From NCBI GenBank assembly GCA_965207165.1, contig OZ242265.1, forward strand, positions 1,364,001 to 1,428,000: DNA of 64,000 bases, in the 5' to 3' direction. The DNA comes from JAAXHV01 sp965207165. Its GTDB lineage: Bacteria > Pseudomonadota > Gammaproteobacteria > Eutrophobiales > Eutrophobiaceae. The notes under the pieces were generated by a model. It was given only the letters and a program-made list of their open reading frames with translations. It was not told the DNA's origin and did not search any database. Position 1 is the stretch's first letter, and every line of letters begins with the position of its first letter. The position numbers were made by a program, and so were the translations under genes. This document shows, one piece after another, positions 26,411 through 34,348 of this stretch.

Positions 26411-28342
26411 CTATTCGTCGAGCTCGAACATGAGCAGAACATTCCCGGGCATCGCGAACTGCGCATAGTCGTTGCCGGATGTCAGGAACAACCTGTTGTT
26501 CACGATGACCGGCCCGCCGTAGCCCAGGCCGCCGCCGTAGCCCTTGATACCGTTGACGGTTTCATAGTCGATCGCCGTATCGAAGCTCCACACCAGTTCC
26601 CCGGTCGCCTTGTTATAGGCGCGCAACAGGCCGTCGGCGGAGCCCGTGAAAACGATGTCGTTCGACACGGTACTGGGCAGGCCGAAGGCATTGCTGCACG
26701 GCGGCGCCGGCTTACCTTCACAGTCGGGAGTCATTTTCTCGACGCGCCATACTTGTTCACCGGTCACGAGATCGACCGCGCTAAACGAGCCATCCGCCAG
26801 CATGTCCGCATCCATATCCTGGACGGGGACGTAAGCATTCGTGCCGTCACTGGAAAAACCCCACTGGATGCCGCCGACTTCCCCCCCTCTGCCGAGGCGG
26901 GTCTGCCACAGGACTTCCCCTTCAGCGTCCGGATCCAGCGCGTAAAGCATGCCGTCCTTGGATCCGGCCATGAGGACTTCCTTACCGTCCGCTCGTTCCA
27001 CCAGTATCACGGGCGCCACGATATCCCGGTCACCCTGCCCCTTCGGGTTCAGGGGCGAGCAGGTTTTCCGCTCGGCATCGACCCAGGCTTCGCAGCCCAG
27101 GTGGTAGACGTCCTGGCCGCCGAACTGTTCAGGTGCCAGTCCCCTGACCCAGACCTTGGCGCCCGTTTTCATATCGAGCGCGATCACGGCGTCGGATTCG
27201 GGAATGACCGGCTCGGTCTGCTGGTTGGCGGTCGGCACGTACAGCAGGCCGCGCTTGTCGTCGACCGTGATCGCCGAGAATACCGTGACGCCGGAGGGGC
27301 CGTAGCGGTTCACGCCGTTTGGCGTCAAGCCTACAAACTCGGACCTCTCGTCGATGGTATAGGTCTTCCACTTGCGCTCACCGGTATGCAGGTCAAAGGC
27401 GGAGATTGAGCCGCGTGTCGTACAGCACGGGAATTCCAGGGTCCGGCCACCCATGTTGAGCACTTCCTGGTAGTTGGATATGGGCACGTAGACGACGCCG
27501 TCGTGCACCGTAATATTACCCGACACGCGGGAGGTCGGCGTCCAGTCCACTTTCTGGCGCCAGAGCAGCCGGCCTGTTTCCGCGTCCACTGCGTAGGCAT
27601 TCGCCCCGGTATCGCCGAATACCGCGACACCATCGCGCACGGTGACGTTCGATCGGATGCGGAATTCAGCCTCGAACGCCCAGTGCGTGCATCCGCTGTC
27701 CGCATCGAACGAGTAGACCCAGTGATTGAGACTGCCCACGTACACGCGGTCGCCGACGACGGCGACCTTGTGCCCGCCGCTGACGAACGAATGGACCTGC
27801 GGAAATCCCACGGCCCACTTGAGCTTGAGGTTTTTCACGCTGGCGGCGGTGAGCTTTGAATTGGTCGCATTGGCATGGAAGCGGTTGTCCTTGGACCACC
27901 CTGGCCAGTCATGTTCGGCATCGGTCACCAGCGGCGTTTTGTCCTCGCACATCTTTGAACCGTGGCCGCGCGGGTCCCTTTCCTCGTCCGTTTTGAAACT
28001 GGTGACGAACTTGGCCAGTTCCCATCGCTCAAAATCGTCCAGGCCGTTGGCGAACTCCATCATAACGCCCCAGGTCAACTCCTTGTGCGCCTCTTCCGGG
28101 GTCAGGTTCGACATCTGTTCTATGGTCGGCGAGAAAAAGGCGCGTGAGTGGCATTCAGCGCAACGCTGGGCGTAAATCACGGCAGCGTTCGGCTCCCCCG
28201 ACGGTCTGTTGAGCACGTTAAACTTGGTTCCGGGAGGCGGCGGAGGGGCCGCTTCCATATCGGTTGCCCCCGACGTTGCCGGGAAGAGGTAGCCAAACAG
28301 GGTTAACAGGGTTAACAGGTGTAACAGGTGCCGATTGCTCAT
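26411..28342 (-). CDS. Quinohemoprotein dehydrogenase with N-terminal cytochrome c (polyvinyl alcohol dehydrogenase-like)
   Basis: A 643-residue periplasmic enzyme. A signal peptide (LLHLLTLLTLFGYLFPA) is followed by one heme c motif, CAECH (C61, C64, H65), and then a PQQ-type propeller from about residue 130 to the end. NSKLTAASVKNLKLKWAVGF marks the first blade. The order heme then propeller is that of polyvinyl alcohol dehydrogenase, not of type II alcohol dehydrogenases, which carry the heme at the C-terminus. Electrons from PQQ would pass through the heme to a soluble cytochrome. The true substrate is unknown. Two TGGTACCA-type sites lie in its promoter region, and the molybdenum subunit gene follows 69 bases downstream. 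Confidence 0.85.
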   Translation of the reverse strand: MSNRHLLHLLTLLTLFGYLFPATSGATDMEAAPPPPPGTKFNVLNRPSGEPNAAVIYAQRCAECHSRAFFSPTIEQMSNLTPEEAHKELTWGVMMEFANGLDDFERWELAKFVTSFKTDEERDPRGHGSKMCEDKTPLVTDAEHDWPGWSKDNRFHANATNSKLTAASVKNLKLKWAVGFPQVHSFVSGGHKVAVVGDRVYVGSLNHWVYSFDADSGCTHWAFEAEFRIRSNVTVRDGVAVFGDTGANAYAVDAETGRLLWRQKVDWTPTSRVSGNITVHDGVVYVPISNYQEVLNMGGRTLEFPCCTTRGSISAFDLHTGERKWKTYTIDERSEFVGLTPNGVNRYGPSGVTVFSAITVDDKRGLLYVPTANQQTEPVIPESDAVIALDMKTGAKVWVRGLAPEQFGGQDVYHLGCEAWVDAERKTCSPLNPKGQGDRDIVAPVILVERADGKEVLMAGSKDGMLYALDPDAEGEVLWQTRLGRGGEVGGIQWGFSSDGTNAYVPVQDMDADMLADGSFSAVDLVTGEQVWRVEKMTPDCEGKPAPPCSNAFGLPSTVSNDIVFTGSADGLLRAYNKATGELVWSFDTAIDYETVNGIKGYGGGLGYGGPVIVNNRLFLTSGNDYAQFAMPGNVLLMFELDE

Positions 28343-28410
28343 GACGTTCTATCTCCCGGTTGCGTACATTGTAATGCCGACCTCCAGGGTCGTGCCGTAA
28401 GCATATAACG

Positions 28411-28426
28411 TTTTTGGTACCATATC
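28411..28426. promoter_or_regulatory. TGGTACCA operator-like site proximal to the quinohemoprotein gene
   Basis: TTTTTGGTACCATATC, core TGGTACCA at 28415-28422. It is 73 bases upstream of the quinohemoprotein ATG, in a position suited to repression or activation of that gene. Confidence 0.65.
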
Positions 28427-28526
28427 TAGAAAAAAATTACCCGATAGTGCGATCATGCCGCGCTGGAAGCGCACCGGCGCTGAACATCGATGAGGCGTTC
28501 CCATAGCCGTTTATGATACGTCCGGA

Positions 28527-28566
28527 CGGTTTGGTACTTTCTTTAAATATTTCGTACCAAAAACGG
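28527..28566. promoter_or_regulatory. Inverted pair of TTTGGTAC half-sites
   Basis: TTTGGTAC (28530-28537) and GTACCAAA (28554-28561) face each other across 16 AT-rich bases, flanked by CGG and ACGG on the outside. The arrangement looks like two half-operators and sits midway in the divergent region. Confidence 0.6.
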
Positions 28567-28600
28567 TTGTATTCCCCGCCGTTTGTGCTATATTCTGATG

Positions 28601-28634
28601 GACTGGTACTAATTTTATTGTTTTGGTACCATAT
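28601..28634. promoter_or_regulatory. Tandem TGGTAC(C/T)A sites proximal to the TonB receptor
   Basis: TGGTACTA at 28604-28611 and TGGTACCA at 28624-28631, spaced 20 bases start to start (two helical turns). They lie 60-90 bases before the receptor ATG. The spacing suggests cooperative binding on one face of the DNA. Confidence 0.65.
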
Positions 28635-28694
28635 CGTCGGTAGGGACCAAATCACTTTTTGCCGTTCGGAATTAACATAGAGGGGTAGCTGACC

Positions 28695-31196
28695 ATGTAT
28701 CAACAGACATCCGGGCAAAAGCGTCCGAAATCCGTAACGCTCATCTCAATCCTTGCAGCGACTTTATTGCTGACCGGCATGAACGCCGCTGCGCAGGTGC
28801 TGGAAGAGATTGTCGTCACCGCGCAAAAACGCGCGCAGAACATCCAGGACGTCGGTATCGCCATCACCGCCTTGACGGGCAATCAGATTCGCCAACTCGG
28901 CATGCAGGATACAACCTGGGTACCCGACATGGCGCCCGGCGTGCAGCTCGTGCAGCCCAACTCCCGCCAGTCATACGGTTTCTCCGTGCGCGGCGTCCTC
29001 CAGGTCGATTTCGCCGATCACCAGGAGCACCCGACCGCGGTCTATGTCGACGAGGCCTACGTCAGCCAGGCCTCCGCTTCGGGTTTCCAGCTGTTCGACC
29101 TGGAGCAGGTCGAAATCCTGCGCGGGCCGCAGGGCACGCTGTGGGGCAGGAACGCTACCGGTGGCGCCATATCGTTCACCACCAACAAGCCGACACAGGA
29201 ATTCGAGGCGTACGCCGAAGCCAAGTACGGCAGGTTCGATAACGTGGGTTTCGAGGCCGCGATCGGCGGCGGTATCAGCGAAAAGGTGTCCGTCCGCTTC
29301 GCCGGCACCGGGAACTGGCACGACGGCTATGCCAAAAACTCCCTCGGACCGGACCCGTTCGACGATAACACGGCTTCGTTACGCGGTCAGGTCCTGTTCG
29401 AGATCAGCGATAACGTGACCCTGCTCCTCAACGGCCGCGGGTCTTACAGCGAACTCATCGACGGCGCCCTGTTAATCCTGCCGGCCAGCTACGACCCGGA
29501 CACCGGGTTCGGTTATATTCGAGGACCAAATGAGGTCACAGCAAACCCGTTGGCTGGCTCACCTGAAGACGGTCTTCAGCCCTCGGTAGATTGTCCCGGC
29601 TGCGATTATTTCGGTTGGAAGGAGCCGGACGACGGCAGGCGCAACGTACACCATGACTTCATCGGCTTCTCCGACCTGCACACCTGGGGCGGCGGCGCCC
29701 GCCTTGACGTGGATGGCGAAAACTTCGATTTCGTCTCGATCACCGACTGGTACCACGTCGATAAAAAGTACATGGAGGACAGCGACGGTACGCCGTTTCC
29801 GGTCCTGGAAACCTTCCTGGCGAACGACACCGAACAATTCTCGCAGGAAATCCGTATCAGCGGGGAGGCGGAGCGCTTTAGCTGGGTGGCAGGGGGCTAC
29901 TACCTGCGTATCCGTGGCGACTACGGTACGGGCGTCACGTTACGTTCCGACGTAGAGACGATCGGCAGTTCGCCCAGTCCTCAGGACAGAGGTTCCATAG
30001 TACCGGCTGATTGGCTGATTGGCGCCGTCGGCACTGAAATTCCTTGCTTTGGGGGGGGCGGGTTCGAAGATTTACCCCAGACCTGCGGCGTGCAACCCAC
30101 GTCACATGATGCGGGTATCTTCCTCGCGTCCGGGTACTGGGAACAGAAAACGGATTCGTATTCGATATTCGCCCAGACCGAGTTCGACCTGACGTCCCAG
30201 TTGACGCTGACCACCGGTTTCCGCTGGATCGAAGAGGAGAAAGAAATAGACTACATCTTCCTGCTCGACGTCTGGCCGGCTGACGAGCCAAGAGGTTACC
30301 TGGCCCCTGCGGAACCCGCTGCTTACCTGGTCGTACACAACAAGGATTCGGCCGGCGACCTTGCCGTCTATGATAAAGGCCTGTGGTCGGCCAAGGTAGG
30401 GCTCGACTGGCAGGTCAACGATGACCTGCTGACGTACTTCACGTTCAACCGCGGCGTCAAGGGCGGCGGCTTCAACGGGTCAGGGGTGGGCGATTCGTTA
30501 AGGCCCGAGCAGGTTCCGTTCAAGGAAGAGGTGCTCAAGGCCTATGAAATCGGCTTCAAGCAAACCCTGGCGGATAACCGCTGGCGCGTGAACGCGTCCG
30601 CGTTCTACTACGACTACGATGATTTCCAGGCCTTCATTTTCGAGGGCCAGGCGAACTTTATATCCAACCAGGACGCCGAAATCTACGGCGGCGAACTCGA
30701 GATCGAGGGCTCGCCGGTGGAGGGCCTGAATGTCAAAGGCGGCGTGGCGTACCTGCAGGCAGAGGCCTATGACGTCACTTTCCCGTTCACCGACTCAAAC
30801 ACCGGCCGTGAGTTTACCCAGCCGCTTGATCGGGAATTCCCGAGAGCGCCGGAGTGGTCCGCCAACGGCCTGGTGCGCTACCAGTGGCCTGTCTCGTTTG
30901 AAAACACCGGCCTGGGGGGCAACTTCGCCGTGCAGGCGGATTTCAATTGGCGCAGCGACCAGAACATGCTGTTGTCGGAAGCGCCCGCCGGAGAGCAGGA
31001 CGCCTATGCGATCGTCAATGCGCGCGCCAGCTATACCAGCAAAGACGGCCGCTGGGAGGCGTCGTTTGCGGTCCACAATATCGGTAACAAGTTCTACTGC
31101 ACGCAGATCTACGACGTCGGGACGGACTTCAACAGCGTCGAGTGCTTCTTCAATCGTCCGAGGTGGTACGCGGGATCGCTGCGCATCAACTTCTAG
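28695..31196 (+). CDS. TonB-dependent receptor
   Basis: An 833-residue outer-membrane receptor, preceded by GAGGGG. A signal peptide ends near residue 33 (MNAAAQV). EEIVVTAQKRAQNIQDVGIA begins the plug, with LRGPQGTLWGRNATGGAISF near residue 145. The barrel ends in an aromatic-terminated strand (YAGSLRINF). It is of the same general class as the receptor at 15857 but clearly distinct in sequence. It shares the operator-rich region with the quinohemoprotein gene, so uptake and first oxidation of the same compound are the likely joint role. A strong hairpin follows the stop. Confidence 0.9.
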   Translation: MYQQTSGQKRPKSVTLISILAATLLLTGMNAAAQVLEEIVVTAQKRAQNIQDVGIAITALTGNQIRQLGMQDTTWVPDMAPGVQLVQPNSRQSYGFSVRGVLQVDFADHQEHPTAVYVDEAYVSQASASGFQLFDLEQVEILRGPQGTLWGRNATGGAISFTTNKPTQEFEAYAEAKYGRFDNVGFEAAIGGGISEKVSVRFAGTGNWHDGYAKNSLGPDPFDDNTASLRGQVLFEISDNVTLLLNGRGSYSELIDGALLILPASYDPDTGFGYIRGPNEVTANPLAGSPEDGLQPSVDCPGCDYFGWKEPDDGRRNVHHDFIGFSDLHTWGGGARLDVDGENFDFVSITDWYHVDKKYMEDSDGTPFPVLETFLANDTEQFSQEIRISGEAERFSWVAGGYYLRIRGDYGTGVTLRSDVETIGSSPSPQDRGSIVPADWLIGAVGTEIPCFGGGGFEDLPQTCGVQPTSHDAGIFLASGYWEQKTDSYSIFAQTEFDLTSQLTLTTGFRWIEEEKEIDYIFLLDVWPADEPRGYLAPAEPAAYLVVHNKDSAGDLAVYDKGLWSAKVGLDWQVNDDLLTYFTFNRGVKGGGFNGSGVGDSLRPEQVPFKEEVLKAYEIGFKQTLADNRWRVNASAFYYDYDDFQAFIFEGQANFISNQDAEIYGGELEIEGSPVEGLNVKGGVAYLQAEAYDVTFPFTDSNTGREFTQPLDREFPRAPEWSANGLVRYQWPVSFENTGLGGNFAVQADFNWRSDQNMLLSEAPAGEQDAYAIVNARASYTSKDGRWEASFAVHNIGNKFYCTQIYDVGTDFNSVECFFNRPRWYAGSLRINF

Positions 31197-31240
31197 CGAG
31201 GCCCGGTGCGAGCCGCCAACGCGTGTACATTCTCGATGCG

Positions 31241-31269
31241 GCCGGGCGGGGTCACCGACCCCGCCCGGC
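31241..31269. terminator. Strong GC hairpin after the second TonB receptor
   Basis: GCCGGGCGGGGTC (31241-31253), loop ACC, GACCCCGCCCGGC (31257-31269): a perfect 13-base-pair stem 45 bases after the receptor stop. There is no U-tract, so Rho-independent action is uncertain. Confidence 0.65.
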
Positions 31270-31283
31270 GCTTCAGTCCGAGG

Positions 31284-31311
31284 CCGGGGACAGAGTTAAT
31301 TCCGTCCCCGG
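31284..31311. repeat. Copy of the ggggac-type palindromic repeat
   Basis: CCGGGGACAGAGTTAAT with TCCGTCCCCGG forms an imperfect inverted repeat just before the first Rid gene. A weaker relative (GGGGACAGACACATCCTGCCCCC) lies at about 31783-31804, before the second Rid gene. Other copies are at 18343, 34855, 39043 and 60612. Confidence 0.6.
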
Positions 31312-31349
31312 AACTTACACAGCAATAACGATAATCCGGAGGAATCACC

Positions 31350-31751
31350 ATGCCCAAAGCCAACCAGATCTACCACAAGCGCCCCGACCTGGAGAAAGCC
31401 TTCTACTATGCGCAGGTCTGCAAGGCTGGGAACATGTTGTATGTCTCGGGCTGCGTCAGCTGGGACGCCGAGGGAAACATTATCGGCGCGGGCGACATGA
31501 GAGCGCAGGTCAAGCAGGTCTACACTGAACTAAAGGAAACGCTTGAAGCGAACGGCGCAACCATGCAGAACGTAATCAGGGAAAACGTCTTCACCACCGA
31601 CATGGATGCGTTGGTGGCCAACAATGACGTTCGCATCGGCTTTTACCAGGACGCCGGGTCGGCGCCGCCCGCAGCGACCTGGATAGGCTGCTCGCGCCTG
31701 GTGGCGCCGGAGATGATGCTTGAGATCGAGTGTGTCGCACAACTCGATTGA
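31350..31751 (+). CDS. RidA-family protein (first of three)
   Basis: A 133-residue YjgF/YER057c/UK114-fold protein, preceded by a consensus GGAGG. Canonical RidA hydrolyses reactive enamine/imine intermediates using an arginine in the motif FPARS. Here the matching segment reads PPAATWIGCSRL, so that arginine is replaced by alanine, and deaminase activity of the RidA type is doubtful. It opens a run of three Rid-type genes on the same strand (31350-32792) between a TonB receptor and the hydroxylase FAD subunit. Related proteins occur in aromatic amine and N-heterocycle pathways. Confidence 0.85.
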   Translation: MPKANQIYHKRPDLEKAFYYAQVCKAGNMLYVSGCVSWDAEGNIIGAGDMRAQVKQVYTELKETLEANGATMQNVIRENVFTTDMDALVANNDVRIGFYQDAGSAPPAATWIGCSRLVAPEMMLEIECVAQLD

Positions 31752-31854
31752 AGCGCAGAGCGACGAAATGTAACTCAGGCTGGGGACAGACACATCCTGC
31801 CCCCATTATTAATAGCAAAATCATCATGTTGCAGCCACAGTCAGGGGAGGTCCC

Positions 31855-32241
31855 ATGAACAAGAAGCATGTACCCGACACGATCGCGGCGCCGCTCGCAG
31901 CCTACAGCCACGGCATCGAGGTCCCGCCGAACGCGCGCGTCCTCCACACCGCGGGGCAGGTAGGCATATTGCCCGACGGCACCACGCCCGAAGGAATCGA
32001 GGCCCAGACTGAAGCCACCTGGGTCAATCTCATGGCCATCCTGGAATCCGCCGGTATGGGGATCGATGATGTCGTCAAGGTAACGACCTACGTGACGAAC
32101 GAGGAAGACTTCTGGCCGATGGCGAAGGTCCGCGCCAGGTTCTTCGGCGATGCGCGGCCCGCGTCCACGGGCATTGTCGTCAAGGCGCTGGCGAAGCAGG
32201 AATGGCTGGTCGAGGTCGATCTGGTCGCCGCCAAAGCCTGA
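31855..32241 (+). CDS. RidA-family protein (second of three)
   Basis: A 128-residue Rid-fold protein with GGGGAGG before its ATG. It has the family patterns YSHGIEVPPNARVLHTAGQV and VVKVTTYVTNEEDFW. The segment aligned to the catalytic arginine motif is RPASTGIVVKAL, with serine in place of arginine. It starts 103 bases after the first Rid gene and is separated from the third by 38 bases, so these genes are probably co-transcribed. It is predicted cytoplasmic, as no signal peptide is seen. Confidence 0.87.
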   Translation: MNKKHVPDTIAAPLAAYSHGIEVPPNARVLHTAGQVGILPDGTTPEGIEAQTEATWVNLMAILESAGMGIDDVVKVTTYVTNEEDFWPMAKVRARFFGDARPASTGIVVKALAKQEWLVEVDLVAAKA

Positions 32242-32279
32242 GCCCGAACCATCTAAAACACAATTCACGGGAGCATTTG

Positions 32280-32792
32280 ATGAACCGATTCGCACTGGTA
32301 CTGGCAACTGCAATGCTGTGCGCGGCACCCCTCGCGGCAGGCGACAATTTCAACAAGACCGGGGCGGCCGGTGAGGCGATCATCGCCACCAGCCAGGATA
32401 TGGAGCTCTATGAGCTATACCATTTTTCTCCCGCCTACCGTGCGGGCGACTACCTGTTCCTCTCCGGCGTCGTGGCCGAGGCCCCCGGGGACAGTTCCGC
32501 CACGCCGGAACAGTACCAGGTAGAACTCCATAAGGCTTTCTCGGCCATCAAGGCGACGCTGGACGCGGCGGGCGCGAGCTTCGACCAGGTCGTAAAGCTC
32601 ACGACCTTTCACGTCTTCGACAGTCCCCATTTCGACGGCGACAAGGGCGCGCACATCGGCGCGTTCATGGCGGTAAAGGATGAGTACCTGCCGGCGCCTT
32701 ACACGGCCTGGACGGCGATCGGCATCAGCGAATTGTTCCCCGACAGGGGCCTGGTAGAGATAGAACTCATCGCGCACATGCCCGCCGACTGA
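32280..32792 (+). CDS. RidA-family protein with signal peptide (third of three)
   Basis: A 170-residue Rid-fold protein. The start at 32280 is chosen because GGGAG precedes it and the N-terminus MNRFALVLATAMLCAAPLAA is a signal peptide. A longer frame from 32202 lies within the second Rid gene. The export signal is unusual for the family and suggests periplasmic action, next to the periplasmic quinohemoprotein step. The catalytic arginine region reads PAPYTAWTAIGISELF and lacks arginine. The rest of the fold (GDYLFLSGVVAEAPG, VVKLTTFHVFD, GLVEIELIAHM) is intact. Confidence 0.84.
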   Translation: MNRFALVLATAMLCAAPLAAGDNFNKTGAAGEAIIATSQDMELYELYHFSPAYRAGDYLFLSGVVAEAPGDSSATPEQYQVELHKAFSAIKATLDAAGASFDQVVKLTTFHVFDSPHFDGDKGAHIGAFMAVKDEYLPAPYTAWTAIGISELFPDRGLVEIELIAHMPAD

Positions 32793-32858
32793 GGCAAGCC
32801 GCCGCCACAACGATATCCGGCCTCAGGTCACCACCGAAACCGGTCTGACAATCCCGGG

Positions 32859-33653
32859 CTAGCCCAACGCAGCCACCGCGCGCCTGGCCATCACGGTCAC
32901 GAGATGGGCGCGATACGCGGCGCTGGCGTGAATATCCTCGTTGAATTCGGCGCCGTCCACCGCGACCGACGCGATGGCGTCCGGCGTGAAATCCTGCTCC
33001 AGCGCATCCTCCATTGCCGCAACCCGGAACACGCAGGGCCCGGCGCCGGTAACCGCGACACGGACCCCGTCGGCGGCCTGCGCCACCATGACGCCGACGA
33101 TGGCGTAGCGCGAGGCGGGATTGGGAAACTTCATGTAAGCGGCGCGTTCGGGAACCGGGAAGCGCACTGCGGTAATGATCTCGTCGTCCTCGAGCGCGGT
33201 TTCGAACATATCGGTGAAGAAATCATCGGCGGCAACCTCGCGCCGGTCGGTGACGACCGTGGCGCCCAGACCGACGAGTCCGGCCGGATAGTCGGCCGTG
33301 GGGTCGTTGTTGGCAACGGAGCCGCCCAGCGTGCCGCGGTTCCGCACCTGGGGATCCCCGATTGCCTCCGCCAGGTGCGCGAGAGCGGGGATGTTATCCC
33401 GTACGAGCTTCGAGGCGGCGACGTCGGCATGGCGCGTCATCGCACCGATCACGATCGCGCCGTCCTCCTTCACGATCCCGGCGAGCGATCCGATGCGGTT
33501 GATGTCGATCAGCACTTCGGGACGGGCCAGGCGCATCTTCATCGTCGGCAACAGCGTCATACCACCGGCCAGGATTTTCGCCTCGTCATTCCCGCGCAAC
33601 GCCGCCAGCGCGGTTTCGAGCGAGTCGGGTGTCTGATAATCAAACTGGTACAT
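32859..33653 (-). CDS. Molybdenum hydroxylase FAD-binding subunit (CoxM-like)
   Basis: A 264-residue medium subunit of a xanthine dehydrogenase/CO dehydrogenase-type enzyme. AGGMTLLPTMKMRLARPEVL near residue 30 and TLGGSVANNDPTADYP near residue 107 are the FAD-binding motifs. It carries electrons from the 2Fe-2S subunit to the acceptor. It follows the 2Fe-2S gene by 42 bases on the minus strand. The large subunit gene is not next to it but 6.5 kb away at 23976-26342, an unusual split for this family. No second large subunit exists in the window, so the three are assumed to work together. Confidence 0.88.
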   Translation of the reverse strand: MYQFDYQTPDSLETALAALRGNDEAKILAGGMTLLPTMKMRLARPEVLIDINRIGSLAGIVKEDGAIVIGAMTRHADVAASKLVRDNIPALAHLAEAIGDPQVRNRGTLGGSVANNDPTADYPAGLVGLGATVVTDRREVAADDFFTDMFETALEDDEIITAVRFPVPERAAYMKFPNPASRYAIVGVMVAQAADGVRVAVTGAGPCVFRVAAMEDALEQDFTPDAIASVAVDGAEFNEDIHASAAYRAHLVTVMARRAVAALG

Positions 33654-33695
33654 GATTCGTTTCCTCTTGCCTGGCCGTGCGTATGAAGATGGGGG

Positions 33696-34154
33696 TCAGC
33701 TCGCCTTCGCCGCCGTCTGTATCGACTTGACGATGTTGTCATAGCCCGTGCACCGGCACAGGTTGCCTTCCAGCCAGTCCCGGATCTCATTTTCCGTCGG
33801 CTCTGCGTTGTTCTGCAGCAGGTCGAGCGCGCTCATTATCATGCCGGGCGTGCAAAACCCGCACTGCAAGCCGTGCTCTTCGCGAAACGCGGCCTGCATG
33901 GGATGCAGCGTGTCGCCGTCGGCCAGTCCCTCGATAGTCGTGACCTGCGTGCCCTCAGCCTGTACTGCGAGCAGGGTGCAACTCTTGACCGAGCGGCCGT
34001 CGACGTGAACGACGCAGGCGCCGCACTGGCTGGTGTCACAGCCCACGTGCGTGCCGGTCAGACCAAGCTCGTAACGGAGAAAGTCAACCAGCAGGGTGCG
34101 CGGTTCCACATCACCGCCGACCTGTGTGCCGTTGACTGAAAACAAGACATTCAT
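33696..34154 (-). CDS. Molybdenum hydroxylase 2Fe-2S subunit (CoxS-like)
   Basis: A 152-residue small subunit with two 2Fe-2S clusters. The plant-ferredoxin type cluster is in GCDTSQCGACVVHVDGR plus SCTLLA, and the second is in CGFCTPGM and NLCRCTGY. The ATG at 34154 is chosen because GGGGGAGG lies seven bases upstream and the protein then begins MNVLFSVNGTQ. An ATG at 34175 would place the ribosome binding site inside the gene. It is the first gene of the coxSM-like pair and is preceded by a perfect TTTGGTACCAAA operator about 43 bases upstream. Confidence 0.9.
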   Translation of the reverse strand: MNVLFSVNGTQVGGDVEPRTLLVDFLRYELGLTGTHVGCDTSQCGACVVHVDGRSVKSCTLLAVQAEGTQVTTIEGLADGDTLHPMQAAFREEHGLQCGFCTPGMIMSALDLLQNNAEPTENEIRDWLEGNLCRCTGYDNIVKSIQTAAKAS

Positions 34155-34194
34155 AGTTTTTCCTCCCCCGGCCAAAGGCCCTGCATGCTTGCGA

Positions 34195-34210
34195 GTTTTG
34201 GTACCAAATC
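34195..34210. promoter_or_regulatory. Perfect TTTGGTACCAAA palindrome upstream of the 2Fe-2S subunit gene
   Basis: TTTGGTACCAAA at 34197-34208 is the most symmetrical copy of the motif shared by this region. It lies 43 bases before the ATG at 34154, within promoter distance. Confidence 0.7.
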
Positions 34211-34310
34211 GGATTAAATATTACCTGTTTATAAGCAGTATGCAAGGCTTTTCGTCCGGCGGCAACCCGAAGAAACAAATTCAGCGCCGGGAACTGCACA
34301 GGGGCTTAAG

Positions 34311-34342
34311 AGACCTCCGGGGATTAATCCCCCCGGAGGTCT
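34311..34342. terminator. Hairpin terminator after the dioxygenase operon
   Basis: AGACCTCCGGGG (34311-34322) and CCCCGGAGGTCT (34331-34342) are perfectly complementary with an eight-base loop. The hairpin lies seven bases after the stop of the dioxygenase small subunit on the minus strand. No U-tract follows. Confidence 0.7.
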
Positions 34343-34348
34343 CCTGGT

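Larger units (their letters stand above)
28343..28694. other. 352-bp divergent regulatory region between quinohemoprotein and TonB receptor
   Basis: This is the only gap over 300 bases. It contains five copies of a GGTAC-centred motif (28415, 28530, 28554, 28604, 28624) on both flanks, is AT-rich compared with its surroundings, and must hold both divergent promoters. A 93-codon minus-strand frame crosses it but has no family features and is not accepted as a gene. Confidence 0.8.

Noticed and set aside
26411..28342. Type II quinohemoprotein alcohol dehydrogenase
   Set aside because: The heme c motif is at the N-terminus, not the C-terminus, which fits the polyvinyl alcohol dehydrogenase type instead.
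28437..28718. 93-codon minus-strand frame in the divergent regulatory gap
   Set aside because: It covers the operator cluster, runs into the TonB receptor start, has no ribosome site and shows no recognisable domain.
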